Shown here: positions 4,109-11,037 of the stretch, piece after piece | Position numbering within the stretch: position 1 is the first letter of the stretch | Layout: each line of letters starts with the position of its first letter | Assembly: GCA_938040725.1 (NCBI GenBank) | Contig: CALHZX010000139.1 | Span: 1 to 11,213, forward strand | Direction: 5' to 3' | Length of the DNA stretch: 11,213 bases | Source of the DNA: an uncultured Actinomyces sp. | GTDB taxonomy: Bacteria; Actinomycetota; Actinomycetes; Actinomycetales; Actinomycetaceae | Notes under the pieces: model-generated | What the model saw: only the letters and a program-made list of their open reading frames with translations | The model's database searches: none | What the model was told of the DNA's origin: nothing | Program-made: the position numbers and the translations under genes

Positions 4109-6521
4109 TTCCCGTTCCATGGACGAGGCCCACTCCGCCTCCTCGCTTCCCGTTTCCTCCCCGGATGGCCAGGTGCCGCTGGGTGAGGGGGCGGGCGCGC
4201 GCGTGTGCGCGCGCGACTGGGGATGGCGTCACGCCGGGCGCAAGAACCCCGCGCTGTCGGGCGTTGATCTCGATATCGCGCCGGGCGAGCGCGTGCTCGT
4301 GTTGGGCCCGTCCGGGTCGGGCAAGTCGACGCTCATGGGCGGCCTGGCCGGCCTGCTGGGCGGCGCCGAGGAGGGCGAGGCCACCGGCACGCTCACCGTC
4401 GACGGCGTCGCCCCGGCCGATGCCAGGGGCCGCGTGGGCCTGCTCATGCAGGATCCCGAGGCCCAGGTGGTCCTCGCCCGCGTGGGCGACGACGTGGCCT
4501 TCGGCATGGAAAACCTGGGGGTTGCGCGCGAGGAGATCTGGCCGCGCGTGGAGGAATCGCTGGCGGCCGTGGGCCTGAGCGTCCCCCTTGATCATTCGAC
4601 GACGGAGCTGTCGGGCGGGCAGAAGCAGCGCCTGGCCCTCGCGTCGATTCTTGCGATGGGCCCGGGCTTGCTTCTCTTGGACGAGCCCACCGCGAACCTG
4701 GACCCGAGTGGTGTCGCCGAGGTGCGCGGCGCCGTCGAAGCCGTCGTCGAGCGCACGGGCGCGACCGTGGTCGTCGTCGAGCATCGCGTCGACGTGTGGG
4801 CCTCCCTCGTGGATCGCGTCATCGTGGTCGCGGACGGCACGGTCGCGGCCGACGGCCCGCTCGCCGAGGTGCTCGAGCAGCAGGGCGATGCCCTGCGCGA
4901 GCGAGGCATCTGGCTGCCCGGCGACGACGTCGCAGCCGAGGTCGGCCCCGCCCCCGAGGTCCCCCCGGCCTCGGCCGAAGGCCCGGAAGGGGGAGCGCGA
5001 GGCACCACCCCGATTGCCCGCGTCACCGACCTGACGATCGGCTACGACAAGAATTCCCCCGTGCGATCCGGCATCGACCTGACGATCGAGCGCGGGGTCT
5101 CCACCTGCATCGTTGGCGCTAACGGCGCCGGAAAATCGACCTTCGCGCTGACGCTGGCGGGCCTCCTGCCGCCCATCTCGGGCACGGTCGAGGTCGAGAC
5201 CTCCGACGGCACGCGCGGCGACCCCCACGAGTGGAGCAGCAAGCAGCTGCTCGGCCGCATGTCGATGGTCTTCCAGGAGCCCGAATACCAGTTCCTGGCC
5301 TCCACCGTCGCCGAGGAACTCGCGATCGGCCCGCGCGCAGCCGGCATGACCGATGAGGAGATCGCCCCCCTCGTCGACGAGCACCTCGAGGCGCTGGGCC
5401 TCACCACACTCGCGCGCGCCAACCCCATGACCCTGTCGGGCGGCGAGAAGCGCCGCCTGTCGGTGGCGACTGCGCTCATCAGCGCCCCCGAGCTGCTGAT
5501 CCTCGACGAGCCGACGTTCGGCCAGGATCGCGGCACGTGGCTGGGCCTCGTGCGCCTGCTGCGCGCCGCCCTCGCGCGCGGCGTCACCCTGGTCTCGATC
5601 ACGCACGACCCCGCGTTCGTGGCCGCGATGGGCCAGCGCGTCGTCGACCTCGGGCAGGTCGGGACGCGCGGCGGAGCCCCCGAGGATTCCACGGACGAGG
5701 CCGGGGCCGCCCCCGTCGGTAACGTTCACGATGAGGGCACGAAGCCCGGCCCGCAGCGCGGTGCCCGAGGCCTGCTCGCCCGCACGAATCCCGTCGCCCG
5801 CGTGCTCGCCCTCCTTGTGGCCACGACGCCCCTGCTGATCACGATTGACCCGGTGAGCGCGGGCGTGGCCCTCGCCCTCGAGCTCGCGCTCATGCCCCTG
5901 TCGGGCGTGTCCGCGCGCAGCTTCTTCCTCAAGGCCACGCCGCTGCTCGTAGCCGCGCCGCTGGGCGCGCTGTCCATGCTGCTCTATGCAAGCCCGGGTG
6001 GACACGTTTACTGGCAGCTTGGTCCCGCAGCGATCTCAGACCACTCGATGTGGCTGGCCCTGGGCATCGGCCTGCGCATGTGCGCGATCGTCATGCCCGC
6101 GATCGCGCTGCTCGACCGCATCGACCCCACCGACATGGGCGACGGCCTCGCGCAGATCCTGCACCTGCCCGCCCGCCCGGTCCTCGCCGCGCTCGCGGGC
6201 GCGCGCATGACGTCGCTGATGGCGGCCGACTGGAAGGCCCTCGAGCGTGCGCGGCGCGCCCGAGGCGTGGGCGACGCCTCGCGCATCCGTTCCTTCCTGC
6301 GCGGCGCCTTTTCGCTGCTGGTGTTCGCGCTGCGTCGCTCCGGCAAGCTGGCCACGACGATGGAGGCCCGGGGCTTCGGTGCGGCAGGCACGCGCACGTG
6401 GGCGCGCCCCTCGCGCCTGCGCGCCGCCGACGCGGTCCTCATGATTGTCGCCGTCGCTGTTCCCGCGATTGCGCTGGCCGCGAGCGTCTGGGCGGGCACT
6501 TTCGCCCTGGTGGGCCGATGA
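4095..6521 (+). CDS. ykoD: Fused ECF transporter module: two ATPase domains plus EcfT (YkoD-YkoC fusion)
   Basis: From GTG 4095 the protein has 808 residues and combines three parts. ABC ATPase 1 has Walker A GPSGSGKST (71-79), Q-loop MQDPEAQ (from about 118), signature LSGGQKQR (from 172), Walker B LLLLDEPT (192-199) and switch His 230. ABC ATPase 2 has GANGAGKST (341-349), FQEPEYQF, LSGGEKRR (447-454), LLILDEPT (467-474) and His 504. A C-terminal EcfT-like membrane domain (about 559-808) carries the two coupling ARG motifs, RARRARGV and TMEARGFG. ATP hydrolysis by the tandem ATPases drives thiamine or precursor uptake through YkoE. In Bacillus these are separate YkoD and YkoC proteins; here one chain carries both. 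The start is uncertain: GTG 4095 (overlapping ykoE by 14 bp) or ATG 4119; TTG 4074 is less likely. Confidence 0.9.
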   Translation: MSLSDSRSMDEAHSASSLPVSSPDGQVPLGEGAGARVCARDWGWRHAGRKNPALSGVDLDIAPGERVLVLGPSGSGKSTLMGGLAGLLGGAEEGEATGTLTVDGVAPADARGRVGLLMQDPEAQVVLARVGDDVAFGMENLGVAREEIWPRVEESLAAVGLSVPLDHSTTELSGGQKQRLALASILAMGPGLLLLDEPTANLDPSGVAEVRGAVEAVVERTGATVVVVEHRVDVWASLVDRVIVVADGTVAADGPLAEVLEQQGDALRERGIWLPGDDVAAEVGPAPEVPPASAEGPEGGARGTTPIARVTDLTIGYDKNSPVRSGIDLTIERGVSTCIVGANGAGKSTFALTLAGLLPPISGTVEVETSDGTRGDPHEWSSKQLLGRMSMVFQEPEYQFLASTVAEELAIGPRAAGMTDEEIAPLVDEHLEALGLTTLARANPMTLSGGEKRRLSVATALISAPELLILDEPTFGQDRGTWLGLVRLLRAALARGVTLVSITHDPAFVAAMGQRVVDLGQVGTRGGAPEDSTDEAGAAPVGNVHDEGTKPGPQRGARGLLARTNPVARVLALLVATTPLLITIDPVSAGVALALELALMPLSGVSARSFFLKATPLLVAAPLGALSMLLYASPGGHVYWQLGPAAISDHSMWLALGIGLRMCAIVMPAIALLDRIDPTDMGDGLAQILHLPARPVLAALAGARMTSLMAADWKALERARRARGVGDASRIRSFLRGAFSLLVFALRRSGKLATTMEARGFGAAGTRTWARPSRLRAADAVLMIVAVAVPAIALAASVWAGTFALVGR

Positions 6522-7111
6522 GCGGCCTGACCTGGGAAGACGTGAGCGGGGGAGCGGGCCTGCGGGTCACCGTCCCCGTCACGATGGGCCCCGATGAGGC
6601 CGCCCGTGAGCTCGCCCCCCGCCTGAGTGCCCTGGCGGGGGAGCGGGCCCCGGCCTCGTTCGACGAGAAGAGCGACAAGCTCGGCGTCCCGGTCGTCACG
6701 ATCGACGGCTACTCCGGGGCGGGCAAGTCCACGCTGGCCGCCGCGATCGCTCGGCTCGTGAACGGCTGGCAGGTGCTGCACCTCGACGACTGGTACCCCG
6801 GCTGGGACGGCCTCGCGGAGGGCGCTGACATCGCGCGTCGAATTGCCGCCGACCTGCGGGAAGGACGGGCCTCGTCCTACGAGGCCTGGGATTGGGACAA
6901 GGGAACGACCGGGGCGACGATCCGCGTCCCCCTCGTCCCGACCATCATCGAGGGCTGCGGTGCCATCGAGGCCGAGGCCGACATCGCCATCTGGATCGCC
7001 GACCCAGGCGAGGACGAGCGGCGCAGTCGGGCGCTGGCGCGCGATGGGCAGACCTACGCGCCACACTGGCGGCGCTGGGCCGACCAGGACCTGGTGCGCT
7101 CGATACACTAG
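6518..7111 (+). CDS. Uridine-kinase-like P-loop NTP-binding protein
   Basis: A 197-residue soluble protein starting at ATG 6518 within ATGA, so it is translationally coupled to the ECF fusion. Walker A is GYSGAGKST (64-72). HLDDWYPGWDGL (88-99) fits the Asp-rich substrate motif of uridine kinase/phosphoribulokinase relatives. IIEGCGAI (143-150) and RRSRALARDGQTYAPHWRRWADQ (split at about 168-179 and 180-190) resemble an actinobacterial group usually annotated only as uridine kinase-like or ATP-binding. The natural substrate of that group is unknown to me. It ends soon after the WRRWADQ motif (DLVRSIH stop), where relatives as I recall continue about 15-20 residues, so the C-terminus may be shortened. 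Its position in a TPP-controlled operon raises, without proving, a role in phosphorylating an imported thiamine-related compound. Confidence 0.75.
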   Translation: MSGLTWEDVSGGAGLRVTVPVTMGPDEAARELAPRLSALAGERAPASFDEKSDKLGVPVVTIDGYSGAGKSTLAAAIARLVNGWQVLHLDDWYPGWDGLAEGADIARRIAADLREGRASSYEAWDWDKGTTGATIRVPLVPTIIEGCGAIEAEADIAIWIADPGEDERRSRALARDGQTYAPHWRRWADQDLVRSIH

Positions 7112-7115
7112 GCGC

Positions 7116-8639
7116 ATGCTGCCGCCACCCCCTGAACCGCCGCTGTGGGGATGGCTCCTTGTTGGGGCCATCGATTTCGTCATCCGCTTTGTCGCGCTGG
7201 GTGTTGTTCCCAAGCATCGGCGCGCATCAACCTCGACAGCGTGGCTGCTGCTGATCTTCCTGTGGCCCCTCCTCGGCGTGCCCCTGTACGTTATTTTTGG
7301 CTCGTGGTGGGCGATGGGACGTCGCCTCGACGACGACCCGGAGGCCAGTGCGCTGGTCGACGCCATTGTGGCGGGGTCGACCGCCCCTCAACCCGAGTCG
7401 TACGAGGTCCCCACCGGCCCGGACGGCCTGCCTTTCGGGTCGGACGGCGACACGGCCTCGATTATGCGCCTGTCCGGAAACCTGAGTGGATTCCCGGCTT
7501 CGGCGGGGCGCGTCAGCCGCCTCTACAACGACACGGCCGAGACCTTCCGAGCCATGGCCGCCAGCATCGACGCGGCCACCCACCACGTGAACGCCCTGTA
7601 CTACCAGACGTCCTGGGACGAGTACACGGCCCCCTTCTACGAGGCCCTCGAACGCGCCGTCGCCCGTGGCGTCACCGTCCGCCTGCTCGTCGACCACCAC
7701 GGCATGCGCACGATCCCGGGACACAGGGACTTCCGTCGCCGCCTGAACGCCATGGGCATCGAGTGGCACGAGATGCTGCCTTTTGCGCCGCTGCGCGGCC
7801 AGATCCGCCGCCCGGACCTACGCAATCACCGCAAGATCCTCGTCGTCGACGGACGCGAGGCCTACATCGGGTCTCACAACCTCGTCGCCCCCGACTATGA
7901 CACCCCCTCGTATCAGAAGGCCGGCATGCTTTACGACGACACGAGCGTGTCCGTCACCGGCCCCATCGTCGCCCAGATCCAGGCGGTCTTCGCCGTCGAC
8001 TGGTACTACGCGTGCAAGGAGGTCCTCACCCCCGAGGTTCTCACCCCGCCCGACGCGCAGGTCGCCGATGAGCATGAGGAGGAGCAGGCCTCGGCGATGC
8101 AGATCATCCCATCGGGCCCCGCGTTCAAGGGCGAGCCGAACCTGCGCGCGTTCGTCCACATGATTTCCTCGGCGCGCACGCACGTGTCGATCACCAGCCC
8201 CTACTTCATCCCAGACGAGGCCCTCATGACGGCGCTGACGAACGCCGCGCTGTCGGGCGTTACGGTCGAGCTCTTCGTCTCCGAGCAATTCGACCAGTTC
8301 CTGGTCGGCCACGCGCAGCGCTCCTACTACGGGCCGCTGCTGAAGGCGGGCGTACGCATCCACCTGTACCACAAGCCGCGGATGCTCCACTCGAAGTACA
8401 TGATCGTCGACGGGAGCCTGTGCATCATCGGCTCGTCCAACATGGATGTGCGTTCCTTCGGCCTCAACTACGAGATCGTGCTCGTCGCCGACAGTGCGCG
8501 CCTGGTCGAGATGCTGCACGGCAACGACGAGCGCACGCGCGCGCAGTCCCGCGAGCTCACGTACGAGGAGTGGAAGGGCCAGCCGTGGCACGTCCACTAC
8601 GTCGACAACGTGTGCCGACTCGGGAGCTCGCTCCTGTGA
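7116..8639 (+). CDS. cls: Cardiolipin synthase (phospholipase D family, two HKD motifs)
   Basis: A 507-residue membrane enzyme that makes cardiolipin by phosphatidyl transfer. Two N-terminal hydrophobic helices (about 11-31 and 42-63, with the PLLGVPLYVIFG motif of the PLDc_N domain) anchor it in the cytoplasmic membrane. Catalytic HxKxxxxD motifs are present twice: His238/Lys240/Asp245, followed by GSHN, and His425/Lys427/Asp432, followed by GSSNMDVRSF. Both are intact, so activity is expected. ATG 7116 lies 4 nt after the kinase stop and has no clear Shine-Dalgarno; TACACT at 7104-7109 could be a -10 for a leaderless internal transcript. The end overlaps the methyltransferase start (GTGA). 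Cls in a thiamine-uptake operon is an odd neighbour, perhaps only convenience of transcription. Confidence 0.93.
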   Translation: MLPPPPEPPLWGWLLVGAIDFVIRFVALGVVPKHRRASTSTAWLLLIFLWPLLGVPLYVIFGSWWAMGRRLDDDPEASALVDAIVAGSTAPQPESYEVPTGPDGLPFGSDGDTASIMRLSGNLSGFPASAGRVSRLYNDTAETFRAMAASIDAATHHVNALYYQTSWDEYTAPFYEALERAVARGVTVRLLVDHHGMRTIPGHRDFRRRLNAMGIEWHEMLPFAPLRGQIRRPDLRNHRKILVVDGREAYIGSHNLVAPDYDTPSYQKAGMLYDDTSVSVTGPIVAQIQAVFAVDWYYACKEVLTPEVLTPPDAQVADEHEEEQASAMQIIPSGPAFKGEPNLRAFVHMISSARTHVSITSPYFIPDEALMTALTNAALSGVTVELFVSEQFDQFLVGHAQRSYYGPLLKAGVRIHLYHKPRMLHSKYMIVDGSLCIIGSSNMDVRSFGLNYEIVLVADSARLVEMLHGNDERTRAQSRELTYEEWKGQPWHVHYVDNVCRLGSSLL

Positions 8640-9490
8640 GCGCGCCCAATAACGAGGCCGTGGCCGGGCGTGCGGCCAGCACTCCTTCGTGGCTGCATTA
8701 CGTTGATCGTGACACGATATCGAACGGCGTGTCCGGTTCCCTCGACGTGAATCCCTACGTCGGGGAGGGCGGTGCCTACGACTCGGTGCGCCCCGCCTAC
8801 CCGGACGAGGCCGTGGCTACGTTGATCGATGCCGCGCGGCGCGGGCGGGGCGTGAATGCTCCGGGGCAGGGCGGCCCTCTGCGTGCCGCCGACATCGGCG
8901 CAGGCACCGGCAAGATGAGCGAGCTCCTGGCTCGCAGCGGTCTCCTCGTGGACGCGGTTGAACCCTCCGAGGCGATGCGCGCCCAGGCCTCGTCTGTCGA
9001 AGGTGTGAGGTGGCACGACGGTGTCGCGGAAGACACTGGGTTACCGAACGGCCTGTATGACATCGTCGTGTTTGCCCAGTCCTGGCACTGGATGGACTCT
9101 GAGCGTGCGGGCCTCGAGGCGGCCCGGATCCTCGCGCCCGGAGGCGTGCTCGCCATCGTGTGGAATCAGATGGCCGTATCGATCCCGTGGGTGCATCGCC
9201 TGACCCGCATCATGCGCTCGGGCGACGTGCACCGCCCCGACAGGCCGCCCACGCCGGGCGGGGGCTTCGCCCCGATGACCCTCACCCAGGTCGCGTGGGA
9301 GGACCGGATGACCCCCGAGGAGATCCTCACCCTGGGGACGACGCGCTCCTCGTACATTCGTTCGTCGGAGGCGGGGAGGGCGCGCATGCAGGAGAACCTG
9401 CGCTGGTACCTCTACGAGCACCTCGGCTACGCGCCGGGGGAGCAGGTGACGATCCCGTACGCGACCCTCGTGTGGCTCACCCATCTGTGA
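8636..9490 (+). CDS. Class I SAM-dependent methyltransferase
   Basis: A 284-residue soluble protein. GTG 8636 is chosen because it overlaps the cls stop (GTGA) and has GGGAG at 8622-8626, 9 nt upstream; the frame is open further left inside cls but does not look like protein there. Motif I is ADIGAGTGK (85-93), the acidic ribose-binding residue is Glu109 in VDAVEPSEAM, motif II/III-like segments are YDIVVFAQSWHWMD (141-154), and ILAPGGVLAIVWN (165-177) closes the Rossmann fold. The preceding AYDSVRPAYPDE (48-59) is typical of small-molecule methyltransferases of this branch. The acceptor substrate cannot be told from sequence. It is the last gene of the rightward run and converges on the leftward immunity operon after 20 bp. 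Confidence 0.88.
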   Translation: MSAPNNEAVAGRAASTPSWLHYVDRDTISNGVSGSLDVNPYVGEGGAYDSVRPAYPDEAVATLIDAARRGRGVNAPGQGGPLRAADIGAGTGKMSELLARSGLLVDAVEPSEAMRAQASSVEGVRWHDGVAEDTGLPNGLYDIVVFAQSWHWMDSERAGLEAARILAPGGVLAIVWNQMAVSIPWVHRLTRIMRSGDVHRPDRPPTPGGGFAPMTLTQVAWEDRMTPEEILTLGTTRSSYIRSSEAGRARMQENLRWYLYEHLGYAPGEQVTIPYATLVWLTHL

Positions 9491-9510
9491 GGGCGTGGCC
9501 GCTGCGTGGG

Positions 9511-9843
9511 TTAGCGGAAGGAAATCTCCTTCTTGGTCTTGTTATCGAACCATCGCCGACGTCCGTCAGGTTCGACGACGAGTTGAATGTCGGAGCCGAT
9601 CGGCAGGTCGTAGATACCGATACAGGCAGGTTCGAGGGCGCACAGCTCGTTAAAGTCAACGACGGTCATGTTCTTAGGATCGTCCAGGTACTCGGCGGTG
9701 TCGCGGTCGGACAGGACGCGCCAGCCGGAGTCCTGAGGGGCGAAGGGGTCCTCGCGGGTCAGCCACTTGATGTTCCCCGTTCGTTCGACAATTTTCCGCG
9801 AGACGATGGCGCCGCCGGCGCCGCGAATGTAGGTGGAGCGCAT
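9511..9843 (-). CDS. DUF2185 / Imm33-type probable immunity protein
   Basis: A 110-residue soluble protein from ATG 9843-9841 to TAA 9513-9511. The core SGWRVLSDRDTAEYLDDP (39-56), then VVDFNELCALEP (61-72) and DLPIGSDIQL (79-88), fits DUF2185, a domain treated as immunity protein family Imm33 in polymorphic-toxin loci: a 'GW.f.sG.E...Y..D' start and an 'aPiGsaf' finish. The start is very secure: GAGAGGAG (9856-9849) lies 5 nt upstream and overlaps the stop codon of the ankyrin gene, so the two are co-translated. It would protect the cell by binding a cognate toxin in the cytoplasm, probably the one whose remnant lies upstream, though Imm33 proteins can also be orphan. Confidence 0.75.
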   Translation of the reverse strand: MRSTYIRGAGGAIVSRKIVERTGNIKWLTREDPFAPQDSGWRVLSDRDTAEYLDDPKNMTVVDFNELCALEPACIGIYDLPIGSDIQLVVEPDGRRRWFDNKTKKEISFR

Positions 9844-9854
9844 TATTGCTCCTC

Positions 9855-10388
9855 TCAGTGGGTGTCACCCTGCGCGCGCAGGTACTTGTCGATGCGGTCC
9901 GCGAGGACTTGCCGGTCCTCGAATGCGCGGACGAGTTCATGGAAGGGCTTTCCCCCGTCAACGACGGTCGTAAAACCCGGGTCGGGGGACGCGAAGACGA
10001 CGTCGTAGATGGGTGCCAGGTCCTCGTCGGAGTAGCGGTGGAGGGGGAGCAGGTACTGGAGGGGGAGGCGCTTGCGATCATCGAGGCAGTTGAAGGTCTC
10101 CCCGTGGTCGACCAGGACCTGTGCGATGGCGGCGTCGCGCGCGGGGTCAGGATCGCTGCTGCTCAGCAGGATGTGCAGGAGTGACGCACCGTCACTTGAC
10201 TTGTGGGCGAACGACGGATTGCGTTCGAGCAGGAAGTCGACGATCTTGTATCGCTCCTCCGCTTCGCAGTTCCCGAGAGCGTAACTGAACAGGGAGCGCC
10301 CCCGGTTCGCGCGTGCCTCGTCCCCTGGTGCATAGAGGGCGACGAAGTCCTCAAATGTTTCCATATTCGCCGTGAGAAAGATGTTCAT
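9855..10388 (-). CDS. Small ankyrin-repeat protein, probable immunity protein
   Basis: A 177-residue protein from ATG 10388-10386 to TGA 9857-9855. It contains about three degenerate ankyrin-like helix pairs: RSLFSYALGNCEAEERYKIV/DFLLER (31-56), DGASLLHILLSSS..AAIAQVLVDHG (66-96) and RKRLPLQYLLPLH..DLAPIYDVVFA (105-133). The 'G.SLLH.ll' and 'LPLQYLL' signatures are characteristic. Ankyrin proteins of this size directly after polymorphic toxins are a recognised class of immunity protein, and its ATGA overlap with the upstream toxin-like frame supports that. No signal peptide or membrane segment is seen, so it should act in the cytoplasm. The Shine-Dalgarno is weak, fitting translation by coupling. 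Confidence 0.7.
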   Translation of the reverse strand: MNIFLTANMETFEDFVALYAPGDEARANRGRSLFSYALGNCEAEERYKIVDFLLERNPSFAHKSSDGASLLHILLSSSDPDPARDAAIAQVLVDHGETFNCLDDRKRLPLQYLLPLHRYSDEDLAPIYDVVFASPDPGFTTVVDGGKPFHELVRAFEDRQVLADRIDKYLRAQGDTH

Positions 10389-10702
10389 GTCTCGATGTCT
10401 TCGAACTTGTGGCTGCGGTTAGTGGTTGGATGCTCGACCCGATAGTGCTTTGGCTTATTGTACCATTCTCTAAATTGGGCCGGTGTCATGTCCCCATTGA
10501 TGTACTCGAGCCACTTGTCGTGAAATCTTGGGTTGACTCTCGGAAGCGATACGCATAGTGGAGCATCCCGCCACTCGTTGGATCGTCCAGCTAACGGGGA
10601 AAGAACGCCACCCATGGTCCATGTCGATCCGTCTGTAACCTGCAGCCATTCGGCAGAGGGAGCCAACGAGGCGGATGAGGGGCAGGGATGGAAGACGTCC
10701 AC
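10385..10702 (-). pseudogene. C-terminal remnant of a GH-E-like nuclease toxin
   Basis: An open frame reads leftward to TGA 10387-10385. Its last 50 residues, from NPRFHDKWLEYINGD through PAQFREWYNKPKHY to YRVEHPTTNRSHKFE, closely resemble the end of GH-E (HNH/endonuclease VII superfamily) toxins, which finish in YRPE.P..NRSHK.E. The E of the GHE triad is present in SHKFE. The Gly-His pair expected upstream is not visible; the aligned place reads SLPRVNP. The GTG at 10702 is only a possible restart, since the same frame continues upstream to an in-frame TGA at 10762-10760. The ATGA overlap with the ankyrin gene shows the 3' end is in its original context. Likely inactive as it stands. Confidence 0.55.
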
Positions 10703-11012
10703 ATGCGTGAGGAGTAGGTGGTTGCTCTCTCGTCGGAGCCGAAGTGATACTGCCCATCGTCAATCCAAAAGGTGCTGACTCATTGATGCCTTGTATCCGA
10801 AGACGCAGTCGTTGTCGCCGATTTCGGTGTGTGCGTCACGTGCTTGAGATGTGACCCGAAGGAACGAGTGCAGCCAGCTGTTACGAGCTGTGTGTGCTGG
10901 CTGGCTGCCGTGGCGACCAGCAGGGGCGTACAGCGTGACGTTCCGTTTGGCCGATCGTCGGGCGAGATAGTCGATGAAGACACCGTTCGTCGAACAGCTA
11001 GTGGTCTGTCAG
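10703..11012 (-). pseudogene. Degenerate upstream part of the toxin-like reading frame
   Basis: In the same frame as the GH-E-like remnant, 82 codons are open from 11008 to 10763 and look like real protein (GVFIDYLARRSAKRNVTLYA, then HTARNSWLHSFLRV, then EIGDNDCVFGYKASMS). They stop at TGA 10762-10760. A second frame then reads protein-like across about 10776-10710 (FWIDDGQYHFGSDERATTYS) before the first frame resumes. A ribosome-binding site GAAAGGAG (11026-11019) is followed by CTG at 11012 and an early TAG (11000-10998). The simplest reading is one gene damaged by a lost start, a stop and small frameshifts. No family is recognised for this part. Confidence 0.5.
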
Positions 11013-11037
11013 CGCCGGCTCCTTTCGTCTTGAAACG

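Noticed and set aside
3867..6005. 712-codon leftward open frame opposite ykoE and the ECF fusion
   Set aside because: The opposite strand carries unmistakable ABC and EcfT motifs. The antisense product is low-complexity Gly/Arg/His.
9499..9532. Bidirectional terminator between the methyltransferase and DUF2185 genes
   Set aside because: CCGCT/AGCGG (9499-9517) and GAAGGA/TCCTTC (9517-9532) can form short stems, but they are 5-6 bp, share bases, lie partly in coding sequence and lack a proper T-tract.
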